Shown: positions 23,329 to 34,672 of the stretch, piece by piece | Layout: each line of letters begins with the position of its first letter | Position numbering within the stretch: position 1 is the first letter of the stretch | DNA from: Thozetella sp. PMI_491 | Taxonomy: Eukaryota; Ascomycota; Sordariomycetes; Chaetosphaeriales; Chaetosphaeriaceae | Direction of reading: 5' to 3' | DNA: 64,000 nt | NCBI GenBank assembly: GCA_021432635.1 | Contig: MU270035.1 | Span: forward strand, 1 to 64,000 | Notes under the pieces: generated by a model | What the model saw: only the letters and a program-made list of their open reading frames with translations | What the model was told of the DNA's origin: nothing | The model's database searches: none | Made by a program: the position numbers and the translations under genes

Positions 23329-24310
23329 CTTGAACTACCTAGCAGATATAGTGTAACACCTTATGGTAGCTCAAGCAGACAGGATCTCCGCACGAGGCAG
23401 ACGGGCGACCGCAGACTCGTCGCTATATAGTAACCGGTACACAGGAGGTGGTTCATTTCCCCGTCACCCATTAGCGTACTATGAAATAACTGGACATTTG
23501 TCTACCCATCTGGACTGTTACCCCTGGCCATGCATAGATAACGGTCTCCTAGTCTAGGCGCGGTAGCCAAGCATGGCCTAGATCTGTTAACCCTGGGCCT
23601 CGCCATGTGCCTATCTTACATAGTAATTCCGTGTTGATGCCGAAGTGGTGCGCGCCCAACGGTGCACTAGCCCAAAGACAGGAGCCAGACATGCTGGTTG
23701 GATCCGTCATGCGTGGGGTGTCGGATAGGTGTCAGTAGGGCCCGATGTTACCAACGGGACAGGCCACCACGGGCCCACACCTCACTATTCACAACAAAGC
23801 GCAATACTCTGTTGAGCCGGTTCATCATTGTTACTTGCCCCTCAGACCGCTGTAGGGAATCGCACAGGTGGGTCTTCAGCCTACATAAAATACTAAAATT
23901 TCGCAAGCGGGTTGGTTGAAGGTCACCAACGTTGAAGGAAATGCTAGGACGTATATATATGTCTCATGCGTAAGCGAGCTGGCGGTGGGGTAGATAAGGA
24001 ATAGAGGCCGTAGACTAGAGTTGCGACATCACCTGTAGACTACGCGGATCAGATAGCCGCTTCGGGTTTGGGGTGCCGATCCCGGCCTAGCCTTTCGCCC
24101 CGGCTTTGATGTCGCCGATCCGCCCGTGCCGACTGCGTCCAAGTGCAGCGGCTGGCTTGCTGTCGGGAGAGAACAAAGTTGGTCCGCCAGCCTTTCACGG
24201 CATTAGCATAAAGGATATAGCGGAAAACATGATAGCCTCCCTCCTTGGTATTGAATCAGCTCCCACGAAGATAAGTCTAGTTGTCGATATGGCTATAGGA
24301 CTTGGACAAA
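23329..24310. other. Intergenic, nothing recognised
   Basis: About 1 kb between the start of the siderophore transporter gene and the 3' end of the P450 gene. Short plus-strand frames lack motifs. This is where the transporter promoter must lie. Confidence 0.5.
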
Positions 24311-26242
24311 CTATGGAATATTTCTCCCTACCTCAGACAGGGGCGTTAGATTGATGAAGCACTGCTTTGGCTTTCCGCTCATCACTAACTCGCTTTCGTA
24401 CGAGCTCAGCTCAGGGACACACTTTGCAAAGTCAAATGCCCACACCAACAGGACAACAGCAATTCTCATCTCCAGGTAAGCCAGCCGGCGGCCTGCGCAT
24501 CCACGTGGTCCGGCCCCAAATACCAATATCGGTCCTGCCCGTGGGTCAAACTCGGCGTCAGCGAACGCAAAATCCTTGTCCTTGTCACCGCTGTCGTCGA
24601 GATCGCGATTCCTGCTTTCCAGGCTCTTCCACTTTAACCACCTTTCCGGCCGAAACAGAGTGACGTCGGCATCATCCCACACACCCACCCTCGCTCTTGT
24701 GGCTTGGCTCGACGGTGATCGTACGGCCTCGCACTCCTGTAATGCCGGTTCGGTGATTCCTGGCCCGCGCGCGGAGATAAAGATATTGGTCCCTTTAGGT
24801 ACGAAATGCCCAAGGATAGTCGTATCCACTGTAGCCTGGCGCATCACGGCCGGCGCAGTATGGGCACAGCGTAGCGACTCCTCGAGGAAGGCGTCAAGAA
24901 AAGGCGCTGGCGTCTTGGTGATTTCTGCTGCCTCGGGGAAGCGTTTCTGGGCGCTTGCCTCGGGATAGATGGAGCGGAGATGTTTGCGTAGAGTTGTTTG
25001 TACGCGCGGGTGGTCGCTGAGAAACTTGACAGTCCATGCGAGCGTAGTAGCGGACGTGTCGTGGCCAGCTATCAGATATCCAAACAGCTAAGATCTGTTA
25101 GTGGCGACTAAGTACGTGAGTGATAGTCTGGAAAAGCGTACCTCGTCATACATGGCCGCCGAGTGAAAATCCGACGCTCTCGAGGCTTTCTCGGAAACCC
25201 GCATCTCGCGCAGGACCATGTGGTCCATTGCGGACTTGACATTCTGGTCGGACTCCGTTCCAATAGATAGCCTCGCTACAGATTTCTGTATTTCTTCCCG
25301 GATAGTCCTGTCCTTGGTCGCAAAATCCCTACCCAGCTGCGTGAAGCTCTTTAAGAGGGCAAGATGAAGACGGGGTACAGGAGTTGTGAAACTGATTTCC
25401 ACTGCCGCGACCACATTGATTAGGGCCTGAAACCTTGGGGTCGGAGGTTGAGATGGGAATTCATATGTTGCAGTCCCTATATCAGGAAGCTTGCTGTGTT
25501 TTCTCTCCGACAAGTTACCGAGTTTCGCATGTGTAATGCTTTCCGTTATAGGTCCCCCAAAAGCAGCCGCCCAAACAATATCAAGAGCTGCTTCGCTTAT
25601 ATCGCGGCTCGCCTTGAACGCAAGATTCTGAGCAATCGTAGACTTGGCTGTCCATAGGTCTATCAGTTTCAAAATGACAGCATGAACAGAGCCAGCAGAG
25701 ACCTTCACTTGTTAGTGGGAAACGCGTTTCCATCAGTGGCGTCTTACATTATTCAAGAACGCAGGTGTCATGAGATCCTTCATGAGCTCTTTGTTGCGTT
25801 TAAATCTCGGGTCGGACGTTACCATGGCGATTCTATGCTCCGGAATGATGCCAGAAAAAGACTCAGCGTTTCGGAGGCTCCGATCGAACTCATTCGTGCG
25901 GCGGGAAAGAATATCATAGCCTTCTCGGGCATCGGCAAGAAAAAGAAACGGGCGACAAAAGGGGAACATGAACACTTGAACCAAGGAAGAATTTTGTCGC
26001 CTTGCTCGGTCGACCATCCACGGCCACATAGCGTCGGATTTGTCTCTTTGAGCTAAAATCTCCAGAAGATCTCCAAAAAAGCGTTTCGCGGCGCTTTCAT
26101 CGTACGGTACCCCCGCGAGTGGCTTCGGGAGGCCCAGGTAGTATAAGATACAGATGGCGAGAACCAAGCTCGTCGAGACGACGGCGAATGGTCCTAGTAG
26201 TAGGGTGGCGAGCCTAGGCTCAAGCTGCATCTGCCCTGACAT
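24311..26242 (-). CDS. Cytochrome P450 monooxygenase
   Basis: Three exons (26242-25748, 25702-25142, 25087-24311; introns 45 and 54 nt) give 610 residues. A membrane anchor (residues about 10-37) is followed by a Pro-rich hinge LPKPLAGVPYDE. The oxygen-activation motif AGHDTS is at 359-364, the ExxR motif ESLR at 422-425, FRPERW at 497-502, and the heme loop FGAGPRGCAG at 542-551 with Cys549 as the heme thiolate. All signatures are intact, so this is an ER-bound E-class P450 oxidising an unknown substrate. The first intron skips an AG lying only a few bases after the CTAAC branch and uses the next one, which alone keeps frame. The C-terminal few residues could differ if a GTAGGG donor near 24330 is used. 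It is next to an alpha/beta hydrolase on the same strand. Confidence 0.88.
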
Positions 26243-26768
26243 GACTCCTTTCTTGGAGTCGGAGTAACTAAGGTAGGTGTCAAGTCGATAGTCTCGAGTT
26301 GTTCTAAGCGCGTGGTAACAAAGTCAACCTCCTGGAGGATATTCAAAGATTGCTCACAGAGCTCGTGGACTGGATAAACCTGTGCGGGGTAGCAACATCA
26401 AGAAGACCTGACCCGGAAGGCTGACGCCCTCCAGGTTTGATGTTATTGAGCAAGCCATCGATCACTGATTCGCTCGGGAAATAAATGCGTCCAATCCGGT
26501 AAGTGCAGTCGTATTCCCCACTACATCTTCATCATTCGATGGCCATCATCTGGGTATGGTGGCTGACAAGGCATAAGGAGGCCGAGGTCCATCGCATCCG
26601 ATGCCTGAGGAAAGCGGCAGAAAAGGAGGGTCGTATTTACGCTGAAGAAGATGTCGACGAACTCACTTTGATATTAAGCAGTGACAAAGCGACAAGGGCC
26701 TATAGAGCCCAGTGAAGTCCGGAATGCCACAGGACCAATATCATGCATGTATTTACAGCTCTGGGTGT
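26243..26768. other. Intergenic, nothing recognised
   Basis: About 0.5 kb between two same-strand genes; it should hold the P450 promoter. A 70-codon plus-strand frame at 26503-26715 has no recognisable motif. Confidence 0.5.
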
Positions 26769-27922
26769 CTATGTAGCCTGGTGATCCGATATGCCCTGCA
26801 AGATGCGCTCAAGAACGCCATACCGAAGCTCTAGAATGTGGTCATGCGCCGTCTTCGGAACGACAACACTATTATACTGGAGATGCTCGCCGCGTTGTTC
26901 TGGCCTCCAACAGTTATTGAACCAGGCCGGACCGGCTGTAGTGCCGATCATATGGTCCGCATCCGCAAAAAAGATGTCGACCCTTAGTGGCGAAACAGGT
27001 TCAGAAGCGGCGGCAAATCGATCGTTCTCGGCTTGGGCCAGCAGCGGCACAAGTGTATCGTGATCCCCCCAGGTGCCCCAATTCTCCGGATGTTCGGCAC
27101 GCTTCAATAACAACAAAGCATCTTGGCCTAGACCTCGTATACTTTCAGCGGTGATTCGAGGGAAAATTTGGGGCCGCAGGCTCTCTTCCAAGGCCACGGC
27201 GTCGGAATCCACGCCCGGTGCTAGGAAGCCAGTTCCTCGAGGCAGGGACGTTATGTTTCCGATGAGGTCACTACTGAAGCTGAGAGCTGGGCCACCACTA
27301 TTTTGGATGAATTTCGCTAGACGGTCAAAGTTTCCGACAACTGCGTCGGGTAGGGCGCCGGCAAGCTTGAGGGATATGACGCCCGAGTGTGAGGGGTGAA
27401 CCCAAGGGGTGCAGAGAGCAATGTATGGATAGGTTGGATGAAGTAAATGACGCAAGTTGAGAAGTACGTTTAAGGCGTAAATCGTACCGGCACTATAGCC
27501 AACGATAGAAACATGCCGGATGGAGAGGTGCTGCAGCAAAGCCTCTACGATCTCAAGCCAGACACGAACCCGGTCTGAGGGTGGGACGTCGGTGGTACCG
27601 CCAAACCCGGGCCGATCTGGACTGATAACGCGCACACCGTGTTTCCGGGCAAGTGCATCTTGGGTCGTGAGTAGAAGTCGACTGCAGCACCACTTAGCCA
27701 GGTGGAGACAAGGGGGTGTGTTTGGGATGCTTATTCCTACCTTCCCATAAGAGGGGCACAAAACAGGATAACATCTTTGTCGTTGTCATGACCGAAATCG
27801 GCGTAGGTCACCTTGAACTCTGTTGACCGGTTACCGTTGGGAGGCAGCGTGAAGGTTCGATGGAAACGTTCATCGTCTAGGTACCGAGAGACGTCAGCGT
27901 CTCTCCTGCTGCCGTCTGTCAT
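26769..27922 (-). CDS. Alpha/beta hydrolase
   Basis: Two exons (27922-27741 and 27681-26769, intron 59 nt) give 364 residues. The split codon rebuilds PLMGSRLLL, matching the usual start of the fold after strand 3. Motifs: VISPDRPGFGG, the nucleophile elbow GYSAG with Ser124, and late acidic and His-containing segments (for example FFADADHM and KTAHDHIL) that can supply the acid and histidine. PWVHPSHSG is typical of a fungal subfamily of this fold. No signal peptide; probably cytosolic, acting on an unknown ester, amide or epoxide. The ATG at 27922 was preferred; an in-frame ATG at 27976 would add 18 residues. Confidence 0.82.
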
Positions 27923-28311
27923 GCTGACAATGGTCGGTGGAATAGTTGTTGTAGAGTGCAACCTGAGACCTAGCACCTTAGGAACCTATTCTATCTGCTT
28001 CTTGGCTTCCTTGAGGGAATAAGGTAGGATTTATGCGGCTGCCTATCACCAACCTAGCTTGTCGCATGTGGAGGGTCTAGCGGCATGGGTTTGACTACGC
28101 CGAGGAGTGCGCGGCCTCATCACGTGATTCATCTACATCCTTCCCACTCTTGGAGCCACTTGACATGGCCCCTGCACAGTGGAGACCTGGGGCATTGGTA
28201 CAGCTGCGCGATGATGCAGCGAAAAGGGCAAATAACTCACGCCGCCAAATCCTCCGCGACCGTTCGGCCTTAACTCATGAACTTCACATCGGACCAGCCA
28301 CCGCCTTCGCG
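27923..28311. other. Divergent intergenic region
   Basis: About 0.39 kb between the divergent alpha/beta hydrolase and the membrane protein gene. No motif recognised; it must hold both promoters. Confidence 0.5.
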
Positions 28312-28968
28312 ATGAACGCGGCGCCTTCATCGAGCCCGGCCGGGGCCGCGCGTCGGCTGGACCCCGCGGCCGATGGTGGGGCCATCACGCTTGACGAGAT
28401 TCCTACACCTGAAGACCACGACGCCCTGCTGCCCTTCCACCGCGCCGCCGCCGCCGCACCCAAGCCGCAGCCGGCGAGCGGGTTTGCCGCGGGCCGGCCA
28501 TTGCTGCTGTTCTTCGTCTGGCTCGGTTTCTTCCTCGCGGCATGCCCACTGCCACGCAAGTACCTCAGTGGCCTCTATACACGACGGCTGCTGATCACGC
28601 TCGTCGCGTCGCTGACCACGTTCCCGTCGCTGCGTGGGCGGTTGATGAACCGCCACAAGCGCCTCCGGCGGGTGCTCATGGCCTACGCCGGCTTCTACTT
28701 GTCCATGTATGCCCTGTTTGGCGCGGCGGACGAGGTGCGCGTCGAGCTCCATTGGCGGTCGTCGCTGTGGTACCAGCTGGCAGGAAGCCTCCAGCTAGGG
28801 TATCTAAGCCGGCTGTTCCTAGCGGCCGCCGGGTTCTCCCTGCAGAAATTTGCGGGCATCCACTCGGCGATGCGCATTCTGGCTACCTATCTTCTGTGCG
28901 TGCTCTGGATGTATATCGACGTTCCGCTGACCATCTTCGACATGGCGCGTGGGCGGGAGTACTGGTAG
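28312..28968 (+). CDS. Hypothetical multi-pass membrane protein
   Basis: An intronless frame of 218 residues if started at the ATG at 28312. The in-frame ATG at 28150 would add 54 residues of low-quality, promoter-like sequence, so I prefer the later start. The N-terminal 55 residues are Ala/Pro-rich and probably disordered. Four hydrophobic segments follow, around RPLLLFFVWLGFFLAACPL, RVLMAYAGFYLSMYALF, LQLGYLSRLFLAAAGF and ILATYLLCVLWMYIDV, with a basic loop (RGRLMNRHKRLRR) between the early spans. I do not recognise the family. GC-rich third positions support real coding sequence. Confidence 0.6.
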   Translation: MNAAPSSSPAGAARRLDPAADGGAITLDEIPTPEDHDALLPFHRAAAAAPKPQPASGFAAGRPLLLFFVWLGFFLAACPLPRKYLSGLYTRRLLITLVASLTTFPSLRGRLMNRHKRLRRVLMAYAGFYLSMYALFGAADEVRVELHWRSSLWYQLAGSLQLGYLSRLFLAAAGFSLQKFAGIHSAMRILATYLLCVLWMYIDVPLTIFDMARGREYW

Positions 28969-29842
28969 GCGGGATCGCGGCTCTGGTCTGGTCATGTCGT
29001 TACAGCACCTTTTGTGCCCTAATTTTAGCGGATACGCACGCCAGGGAGCGGGCCGGGAATGCTGGGACAGGGCGTCGGGAGAGAATGGACTTGGCTAAGC
29101 CCTACGCGCCATGGGCGATGGGCCGGGCTCATTTGTACAGCATCGTCTGTTTGTGTACTGATGTAAGGTACCTAGTACGTAATGTTTAGTTGGAAAATGC
29201 ATTTTCGTATGCCAAAAGGTCGTCTAGGCGCGCCTTTGAACCGAAAAACCCAGGCAGCTTGGACAGCCTCAGGGCCGCCGAAAGGTGTCTGCCCAGCAAA
29301 CCGGGAAGGCACCTGGCAAACCAAATGTTAGAGAGTGGGGGCATCGAGTCGCCCGGATTCCTAGCGCTGTCATGGGCGATGGGCGGCCGCTGGCACGAGC
29401 GCTCTTCGAGGTCACGTGGCTAATCGGAGCGGATAACCTCGGTAAATGGGCGCCGCTGTTGAGCTCGGCAAGATCAAACCTGATCAGCCGGGCAAGGGCG
29501 ACCAGAGACAGCTGCTTCCTCTTGTCCTACCACCGCCGCTCCTCCGCAGAGCTCATCCGGATCACAAGCTTTTACCATCCAGTTCGGCCTGGGTCGCCAG
29601 CCTCAATTGCTCAATTGACTCTGCGCCACCAGACTGTCACGGGCGTCACGGATTCGGACGTTGCATCCGGCTCCACCCCCCGGACATTCCTTTATAAGAA
29701 AGCGCCTCTGATCCTATCGCATCCGAGGTTCCGGCCATTCTCACCTCACAGCTCACGCTCACAGCTTGCGTCTCTCCCCGCTGCACTCGCCAGCGTCCAC
29801 CCTTTTGCCCGGCTGCTCAGTTGAGAGACGTCTGGTTCCAAG
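28969..29842. other. Intergenic with citrate synthase promoter
   Basis: About 0.87 kb between two co-directional genes. The distal half is pyrimidine-rich and contains a TATA-like element near 29691. Short frames here are not supported. Confidence 0.55.
29691..29698 (+). promoter_or_regulatory. TATA-like box of the citrate synthase gene
   Basis: TTTATAAG lies about 145 nt upstream of the citrate synthase ATG at 29843 and is followed by a pyrimidine-rich leader. Confidence 0.45.
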
Positions 29843-31348
29843 ATGGTGACGGTGTCGCAAGGCCGGTCGCGCCAGTCGCTGACGGTGACGGATAACCGCA
29901 CCGGCAAGACGTATGAGCTGCCCATCAAGAACAACTCGGTGCTGGCGACCGACATCAAGAAGATCAAGTCCGCCCCTCAGGAAGACCGCCCGGAGGACGA
30001 GACTACCCAAGGTCTTCGGGTGTATGACCCGGGCTACATGAACACGGCCGTCGTCCAGAGCAAGATCACCTACATCAACGGCCTGGACGGCGTCCTGCGC
30101 TACCGAGGTTACCCCATCGAGCAGCTGGTCAAGAAGAGCAACTTCCTCGAGTCGGCCTACTTGCTGATCTACGGCGAGCTGCCGACGGCCTCGCAGTCCA
30201 GGAACTGGCAGGATGAGGTCATGCACCACACCTACATCCACACCGACATCGAGGGCATGTTCAAGTCGTTCCGCTACGACTCGCACCCCATGTCCATGTT
30301 GACGTCGGCCTTCGCCACGCTCGGTGCCTTCGCGCCCGAGGCGAACCCTTCGCTGCGCGGCCAGAAGCTGTACACCAACGCCGCCTCGGGTGACCTCGAG
30401 GCTGTCAAGGTGCTGGACAAGCAGATCCTCCGCATCATCGGCAAGGCCCCCACCCTCGCCGCGGCCGCCTACCGCATGCGCCAGGGCCGTCCGTTCAACC
30501 GACCCGCCCAGGGCCTCTCGTACACGGGCAACTTCCTGTACCTGCTGGACCACCTGTCCGGCCATGAGTACCGCCCGCACCCAGTGCTGGAGAAGGCGCT
30601 CGACGTCCTTTTCATCATTCACGCCGACCACGAGGTCAACTGCTCCACCGCCACTGTGCTGCACGTCGGCAGCTCACTGGTAGACCCTTACAGTGCCGTT
30701 TCGGCCGGCTGCGCGGCGCTGTACGGCCCATCGCACGGCGGTGCCTCGGAGAGCGCCATCCGCATGCTCATGGAGATCGGTTCGCCCGAGAACGTGCCCG
30801 CCTTCATGAAGCAGGTCGAGCGCCGGGAGCGCGTGCTGGTCGGCTTCGGCCACCGCGTCTACAAGAACGTCGACCCGCGCTCGACCGCCATCCGCGAGCT
30901 CGCGGAGGAGGTCTTCCGCGTCACCGGCCGCAACCAGCTGCTCGACACCGCGCTCGAGCTCGCCAAGTACGCCCGTGAGAGCGAGTTCATGCGCAGCCGC
31001 AACCTGTACCCCAACGTCGACTTCTACTCGGGCCTCATCTACCAGGCCATGGGCTTCCCGCTCGATTTCTACCCAGTCCTGTTCGCCGTACCGCGCTGCG
31101 TCGGCTGGTTGGCCCACTGGCGCCAGCAGATGCTCAGCTCCGGCGGCGTCAAGATCTGGCGGCCCCGCCAGCTCTACATCGGCGAAGCCGAGCGCAGCTA
31201 CATCGATGAGAAGGACAGGATAGAGCAGCCGGGCGCTGGTGTCCTGAGCGCCCCTGTGTCCGTCAGCCACGGCGGCGAGAGCAAGCGGAACGATCTCGCC
31301 AGCTTCAAAGACGAGACGGGACAAGTGTGGGGCAAAGCGAAGCTTTGA
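29843..31348 (+). CDS. Citrate synthase, peroxisomal type (C-terminal AKL)
   Basis: An intronless 501-residue enzyme that condenses acetyl-CoA and oxaloacetate to citrate. The three catalytic residues are visible: His298 in GPSHGG, His337 in GFGHRVYKNVDPR and Asp393 in PNVDFYSG. The HADHEVNCSTAT block precedes them. There is no mitochondrial presequence, and the protein ends in Ala-Lys-Leu, a canonical PTS1 peroxisomal import signal. This fits a glyoxysomal citrate synthase serving the glyoxylate cycle and beta-oxidation (as yeast Cit2) rather than the mitochondrial enzyme. The bacterial-like GFGHRVYKN signature makes 2-methylcitrate synthase activity conceivable, but the PTS1 end argues against the mitochondrial methylcitrate cycle. 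GC-rich codon usage suggests high expression. Confidence 0.92.
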   Translation: MVTVSQGRSRQSLTVTDNRTGKTYELPIKNNSVLATDIKKIKSAPQEDRPEDETTQGLRVYDPGYMNTAVVQSKITYINGLDGVLRYRGYPIEQLVKKSNFLESAYLLIYGELPTASQSRNWQDEVMHHTYIHTDIEGMFKSFRYDSHPMSMLTSAFATLGAFAPEANPSLRGQKLYTNAASGDLEAVKVLDKQILRIIGKAPTLAAAAYRMRQGRPFNRPAQGLSYTGNFLYLLDHLSGHEYRPHPVLEKALDVLFIIHADHEVNCSTATVLHVGSSLVDPYSAVSAGCAALYGPSHGGASESAIRMLMEIGSPENVPAFMKQVERRERVLVGFGHRVYKNVDPRSTAIRELAEEVFRVTGRNQLLDTALELAKYARESEFMRSRNLYPNVDFYSGLIYQAMGFPLDFYPVLFAVPRCVGWLAHWRQQMLSSGGVKIWRPRQLYIGEAERSYIDEKDRIEQPGAGVLSAPVSVSHGGESKRNDLASFKDETGQVWGKAKL

Positions 31349-31633
31349 GACTGTCGCTCCAGTTGGTTACGAGGATGGATCTACTTGAGTTCCTAGGAAC
31401 CTAAATTCTCTGCCGCGGAGGAGCAATGTAACTCTAGGTCATGGGCTTCCCCAGTGTACCGTTTCCTAGCGTCTGATGATAGGATAACCACGAGATGGAG
31501 CTCTCGGTGTAATCAGCGCGTCCGGATGGATCGCGGTGTATAGGTTTACTTTGCATCCGTTGCAAGGAGACTAAAACAAGCTTCCGCAATTCGTTTCCCT
31601 CATGTCTGGTAGAATTTGCATAGATATAGATCC

Positions 31634-32548
31634 TTAGGCCTCCGCCGTCGCAGCCAGCCAGCTGACCACGTCCTTGAGACTCATGACCGAACAGCTCAGA
31701 TGCGCCTGGTCGCTCACGTTGAGAACGGCACCCGGTATCATCTTGGCCGCCGCCTGGGCCATCGAGACAGGCACGTTGGCATCCTTCGCGCCATGCCAGA
31801 GCGACAACTTGCCCTCTTTCACCTTCAAGCTAGCGAGCTCGAACCCCCATGGCCGTCCGTACAGCTTCATGTCGCTAGCCCCTGCTTGGCCGCCGTTGCG
31901 CAGCCCCTCGCGCGTGCCCATGACGGCCACGTCGAACCACTTCCCGCCGTCAACCTCCATCGCCGCCCGGTCCTCTGGCGGCAAGTTCTTGGCTATCTCG
32001 CGGAACGCCTCGACGAACTTCTCCGGGTGCGCATCGTCCCGAGCCAGCTTGCCGCCCAGCGCCCAGTCCAGCGTGAACGATACCAGACCCGGCGCCCGCG
32101 GCGCGACCGCTAGGAGCATGCGGTTGCCGAACTTCATGCCGCCGGTGCCCAACTCGGTCGGGTAGATGCTGGCGACCGCGGCGCCGCAGAGCACGCGCTC
32201 CGGGAACGCGTGCATGCATGCGAAGACGTACGGGCCACCGCCCGAGATGCCTAGCACGGCGAACTGCTGGATCTTAAGGTGGTCAGCCAGCGCGAGCACG
32301 TCGTCGGCGAAGGAAAGAATCGTGCGGTCCGGCTGGAACGTCGAGCCGGCGTAGCCCGGGCGGCTCACGGCGACGATGTGCAGCGCTTTCTCGGTGGCGC
32401 TCGCGTGAACGCCTTCCCCTTCGCAGTGCGTGCCTGGGGTGCCGTGGAAGTAGAACACGGTTGCGAACGCACCGGCGAGCGGCGCGCCATAGGTCGCATA
32501 CGAGAGGGCGCGCCCGTCCTTGAGGGTGAGTGATTGCGCTTCCGTCAT
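31634..32548 (-). CDS. Alpha/beta hydrolase
   Basis: An intronless 304-residue protein of the alpha/beta hydrolase fold. The oxyanion HGTPG motif is at about 35-39, the nucleophile elbow GISGG places Ser102 as nucleophile, AKDANVP supplies the late aspartate and DQAHLS the catalytic histidine. The start at 32548 (MTEAQSLTL) begins directly at the first strand of the fold; an in-frame ATG at 32611 would add 21 residues. No signal peptide, so probably cytosolic. Substrate unknown. It is convergent with citrate synthase, with stops about 285 bp apart. Confidence 0.83.
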   Translation of the reverse strand: MTEAQSLTLKDGRALSYATYGAPLAGAFATVFYFHGTPGTHCEGEGVHASATEKALHIVAVSRPGYAGSTFQPDRTILSFADDVLALADHLKIQQFAVLGISGGGPYVFACMHAFPERVLCGAAVASIYPTELGTGGMKFGNRMLLAVAPRAPGLVSFTLDWALGGKLARDDAHPEKFVEAFREIAKNLPPEDRAAMEVDGGKWFDVAVMGTREGLRNGGQAGASDMKLYGRPWGFELASLKVKEGKLSLWHGAKDANVPVSMAQAAAKMIPGAVLNVSDQAHLSCSVMSLKDVVSWLAATAEA

Positions 32549-33137
32549 CCTATGGCTGGGACAGGTCCGTGCGCATTGTTGTGCGGATAGATGGTTGCTC
32601 TGCTTCGCCACGATGCTATCCAGACCTACACTTTGGTAATGTACCGAAAGGGGGTTCGGTTGAACTTTCTTCCGGGTTCATACCACAGCGCCGCCTCTAT
32701 ACAGAAGAATCCTTTCTGACTCGATATATAATCGCGAGAGGGATTGAAGATGGAGGAAGGCGAAATTGAATGTCTTATTAGGCATGTAGCAGGATTAGAG
32801 GCGGCCGCCCCTGGATTCTCCGCGGGGTTTACTCCACAGATTCGACCAGCACAGCCTATTTGCATCTATAGAATTGTTAAAACTTTTGGCCCTTCGGTTG
32901 AAGACCGGGGGTTTTCTATCGTACACATCGTCTGCCGGGAAGATCAGACGCTTGGCCCTCCATCACTATGCTTTCTATATGCACGGTATCCTTTCCTGGG
33001 CTCGGCTCCTTCAATAACAGTTGTTCCTTGGGCTTCCAGAGCGTCGTCCGATTTTAAAGCCTTCGTCGTAGAGTCTGGTGCGTAGTAGCGAAGTAGGGCC
33101 GAGCTAGAATCTTTCTATGTCGAAGCGAGCACCATGG
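32549..33137. other. Intergenic, nothing recognised
   Basis: About 0.59 kb between two minus-strand genes; short frames only. It is the promoter side of the alpha/beta hydrolase. Confidence 0.5.
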
Positions 33138-34672
33138 TCATTCCCTCGCCTCCGCCCTGGTAGCCCTATCCCTCTCGTGGTTCTTGAACAGGGCCAGCAG
33201 GCCGATATCGTAGACCATCTTGAGGACTCCGGCGGTGACAAAAACGACCCAGAACAGGCCTCGGTCGACTAGAACACCCGTGATGGTTGGACCAACACTC
33301 TGGGCCACTGTTCTGAGCACATTGATGAAACCCATGACAGCAGTCCGCTCCTCGGGGAGCAGAATGGCAGCCATGAACGCGGTGCGCGGCGCGGTATCCA
33401 TCGACTTGGTGCTGTCGCGGATGAAAAGGAAGATCAGGGCGACGATCATGCTATCCGGGATCGGGATGAGGGCAAGGAAGATGTCGGATGGCAGGTGCGT
33501 GAAGACCATGGTCTTGACGTTGCCAAAGCGCTTGGCGAGCGACGAAGCCACGAGAACAGAGGCGGCGGTCATCAGGCTGGTGACGAAGAAAATAGAGCCG
33601 AGGACGCCATCGTCGACGTTGTGCTTCCATCGGAAGAAGTAGGTAATCCATGACCTAAAAGCTGGTGTTAGTAACAGGCGTTCTGCTGCGTGAAGGGGGG
33701 CTGTGGACCACTGGCTACGTACAAAGTGGCGAGGCCAGATGAAAACGAGTCGAGGCCAAATAGGATGCAGAGATTCAGCATAACGAGACGAGTCTCTGGG
33801 GAAATATCGGGCAGGGAATCAAATAGACCCTTGCGCCGAGGCTGCACGTTTGCAGCGGCGACCTCTGCGCTGTCTCCTTCGGCAGCGCTGCTAGATTCGC
33901 CGAGCAGCGGTGCCGTCTCCTGATCGCGGCTAGCGGCGGCCTGCTTCGACGCTCGCTTCTTATCGGACTCGACATGGCTACTGAGTGACAAGGCCAGCAC
34001 GAACTTGATCGCTCCCATGACGGCGTAGCCCACGAACAGCGCTCGGTAAGCGTCGACGAGCTCCCAATGGCGGTCATCCGTGAGGCTCCGCACGGTCCAG
34101 CCGCTCGCCATGAGCCCAAAGGCTGTGCCGGCGCTGCCGCTGAGGGTGTACCAGGCAAAAATGTCGGTCCGCGTCTCGGGTGTGGTCAGGTGTGCCGCCA
34201 TGCTCTCCTCCACCGCGCGGAACGGGCCGATCTCGTTCCCCGCCGGGCTGATTACCCCGACCACGGCCGCGATGAGGAGAACCCAGTAGTTGCCTGACAG
34301 GGCGAACGTCAGACCGCTGGCGGACATCAGCGCTGCCCCAAGCATCAGGATGGCTTTGCGGCCGATCGAGTCGGCGAAGAGCGTCAGCACCAGGCTGATG
34401 CAGACGTCGCCGACCAGCGTCAGGGTCATGAAGAAGCCGATGCGGGTCTTGGAGAAGCCCAGGGCCTCCATGAAGGCGACGAGCACGAGAGCCGAAGCCC
34501 CGTACGCGAACAGGCGCACGAAGCGCTGCATGCAGAGAAGCTTGACATCAAAGCGGCTTTGGTAGAGCGAGACAAGGCCCAGCTCCTCGAGTATGTGGTA
34601 GAGGTAGCGCCGACGGCCCTGCGGCGGGGCCGGCGCATCGGCGCTTCCGTTGGAGTGTAAGGCGTCGGCCAT
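33138..34672 (-). CDS. MFS transporter
   Basis: Two exons (34672-33723 and 33654-33138, intron 68 nt, donor GTACGT, branch ACTAAC) give 488 residues. Hydrophobic segments fit about 10-12 membrane spans. The loop after span 2 reads ADSIGRKAI, an MFS motif A variant. A cytosolic central loop is charged and Ser/Ala-rich (around HVESDKKRASKQAA to AAEGDSAEVAA). The second half carries RDSTKSMDTAPRTAFMA and FINVLRTVAQSVGPTITG. It is a plasma-membrane or vacuolar facilitator of unknown substrate. An upstream in-frame ATG at 34714 would add 14 residues. It is followed, on the same strand, by an alpha/beta hydrolase about 0.6 kb away, but shared function is not shown. Confidence 0.85.

Noticed and set aside
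28150-28311. Longer N-terminus for the membrane protein from the ATG at 28150
   Set aside because: The extra 54 residues look like promoter sequence and the second ATG begins the GC-biased region.
29759-31324. Long antisense frames opposite citrate synthase (up to about 300 codons)
   Set aside because: They mirror the GC-rich third positions of the real gene and contain no recognisable motif.
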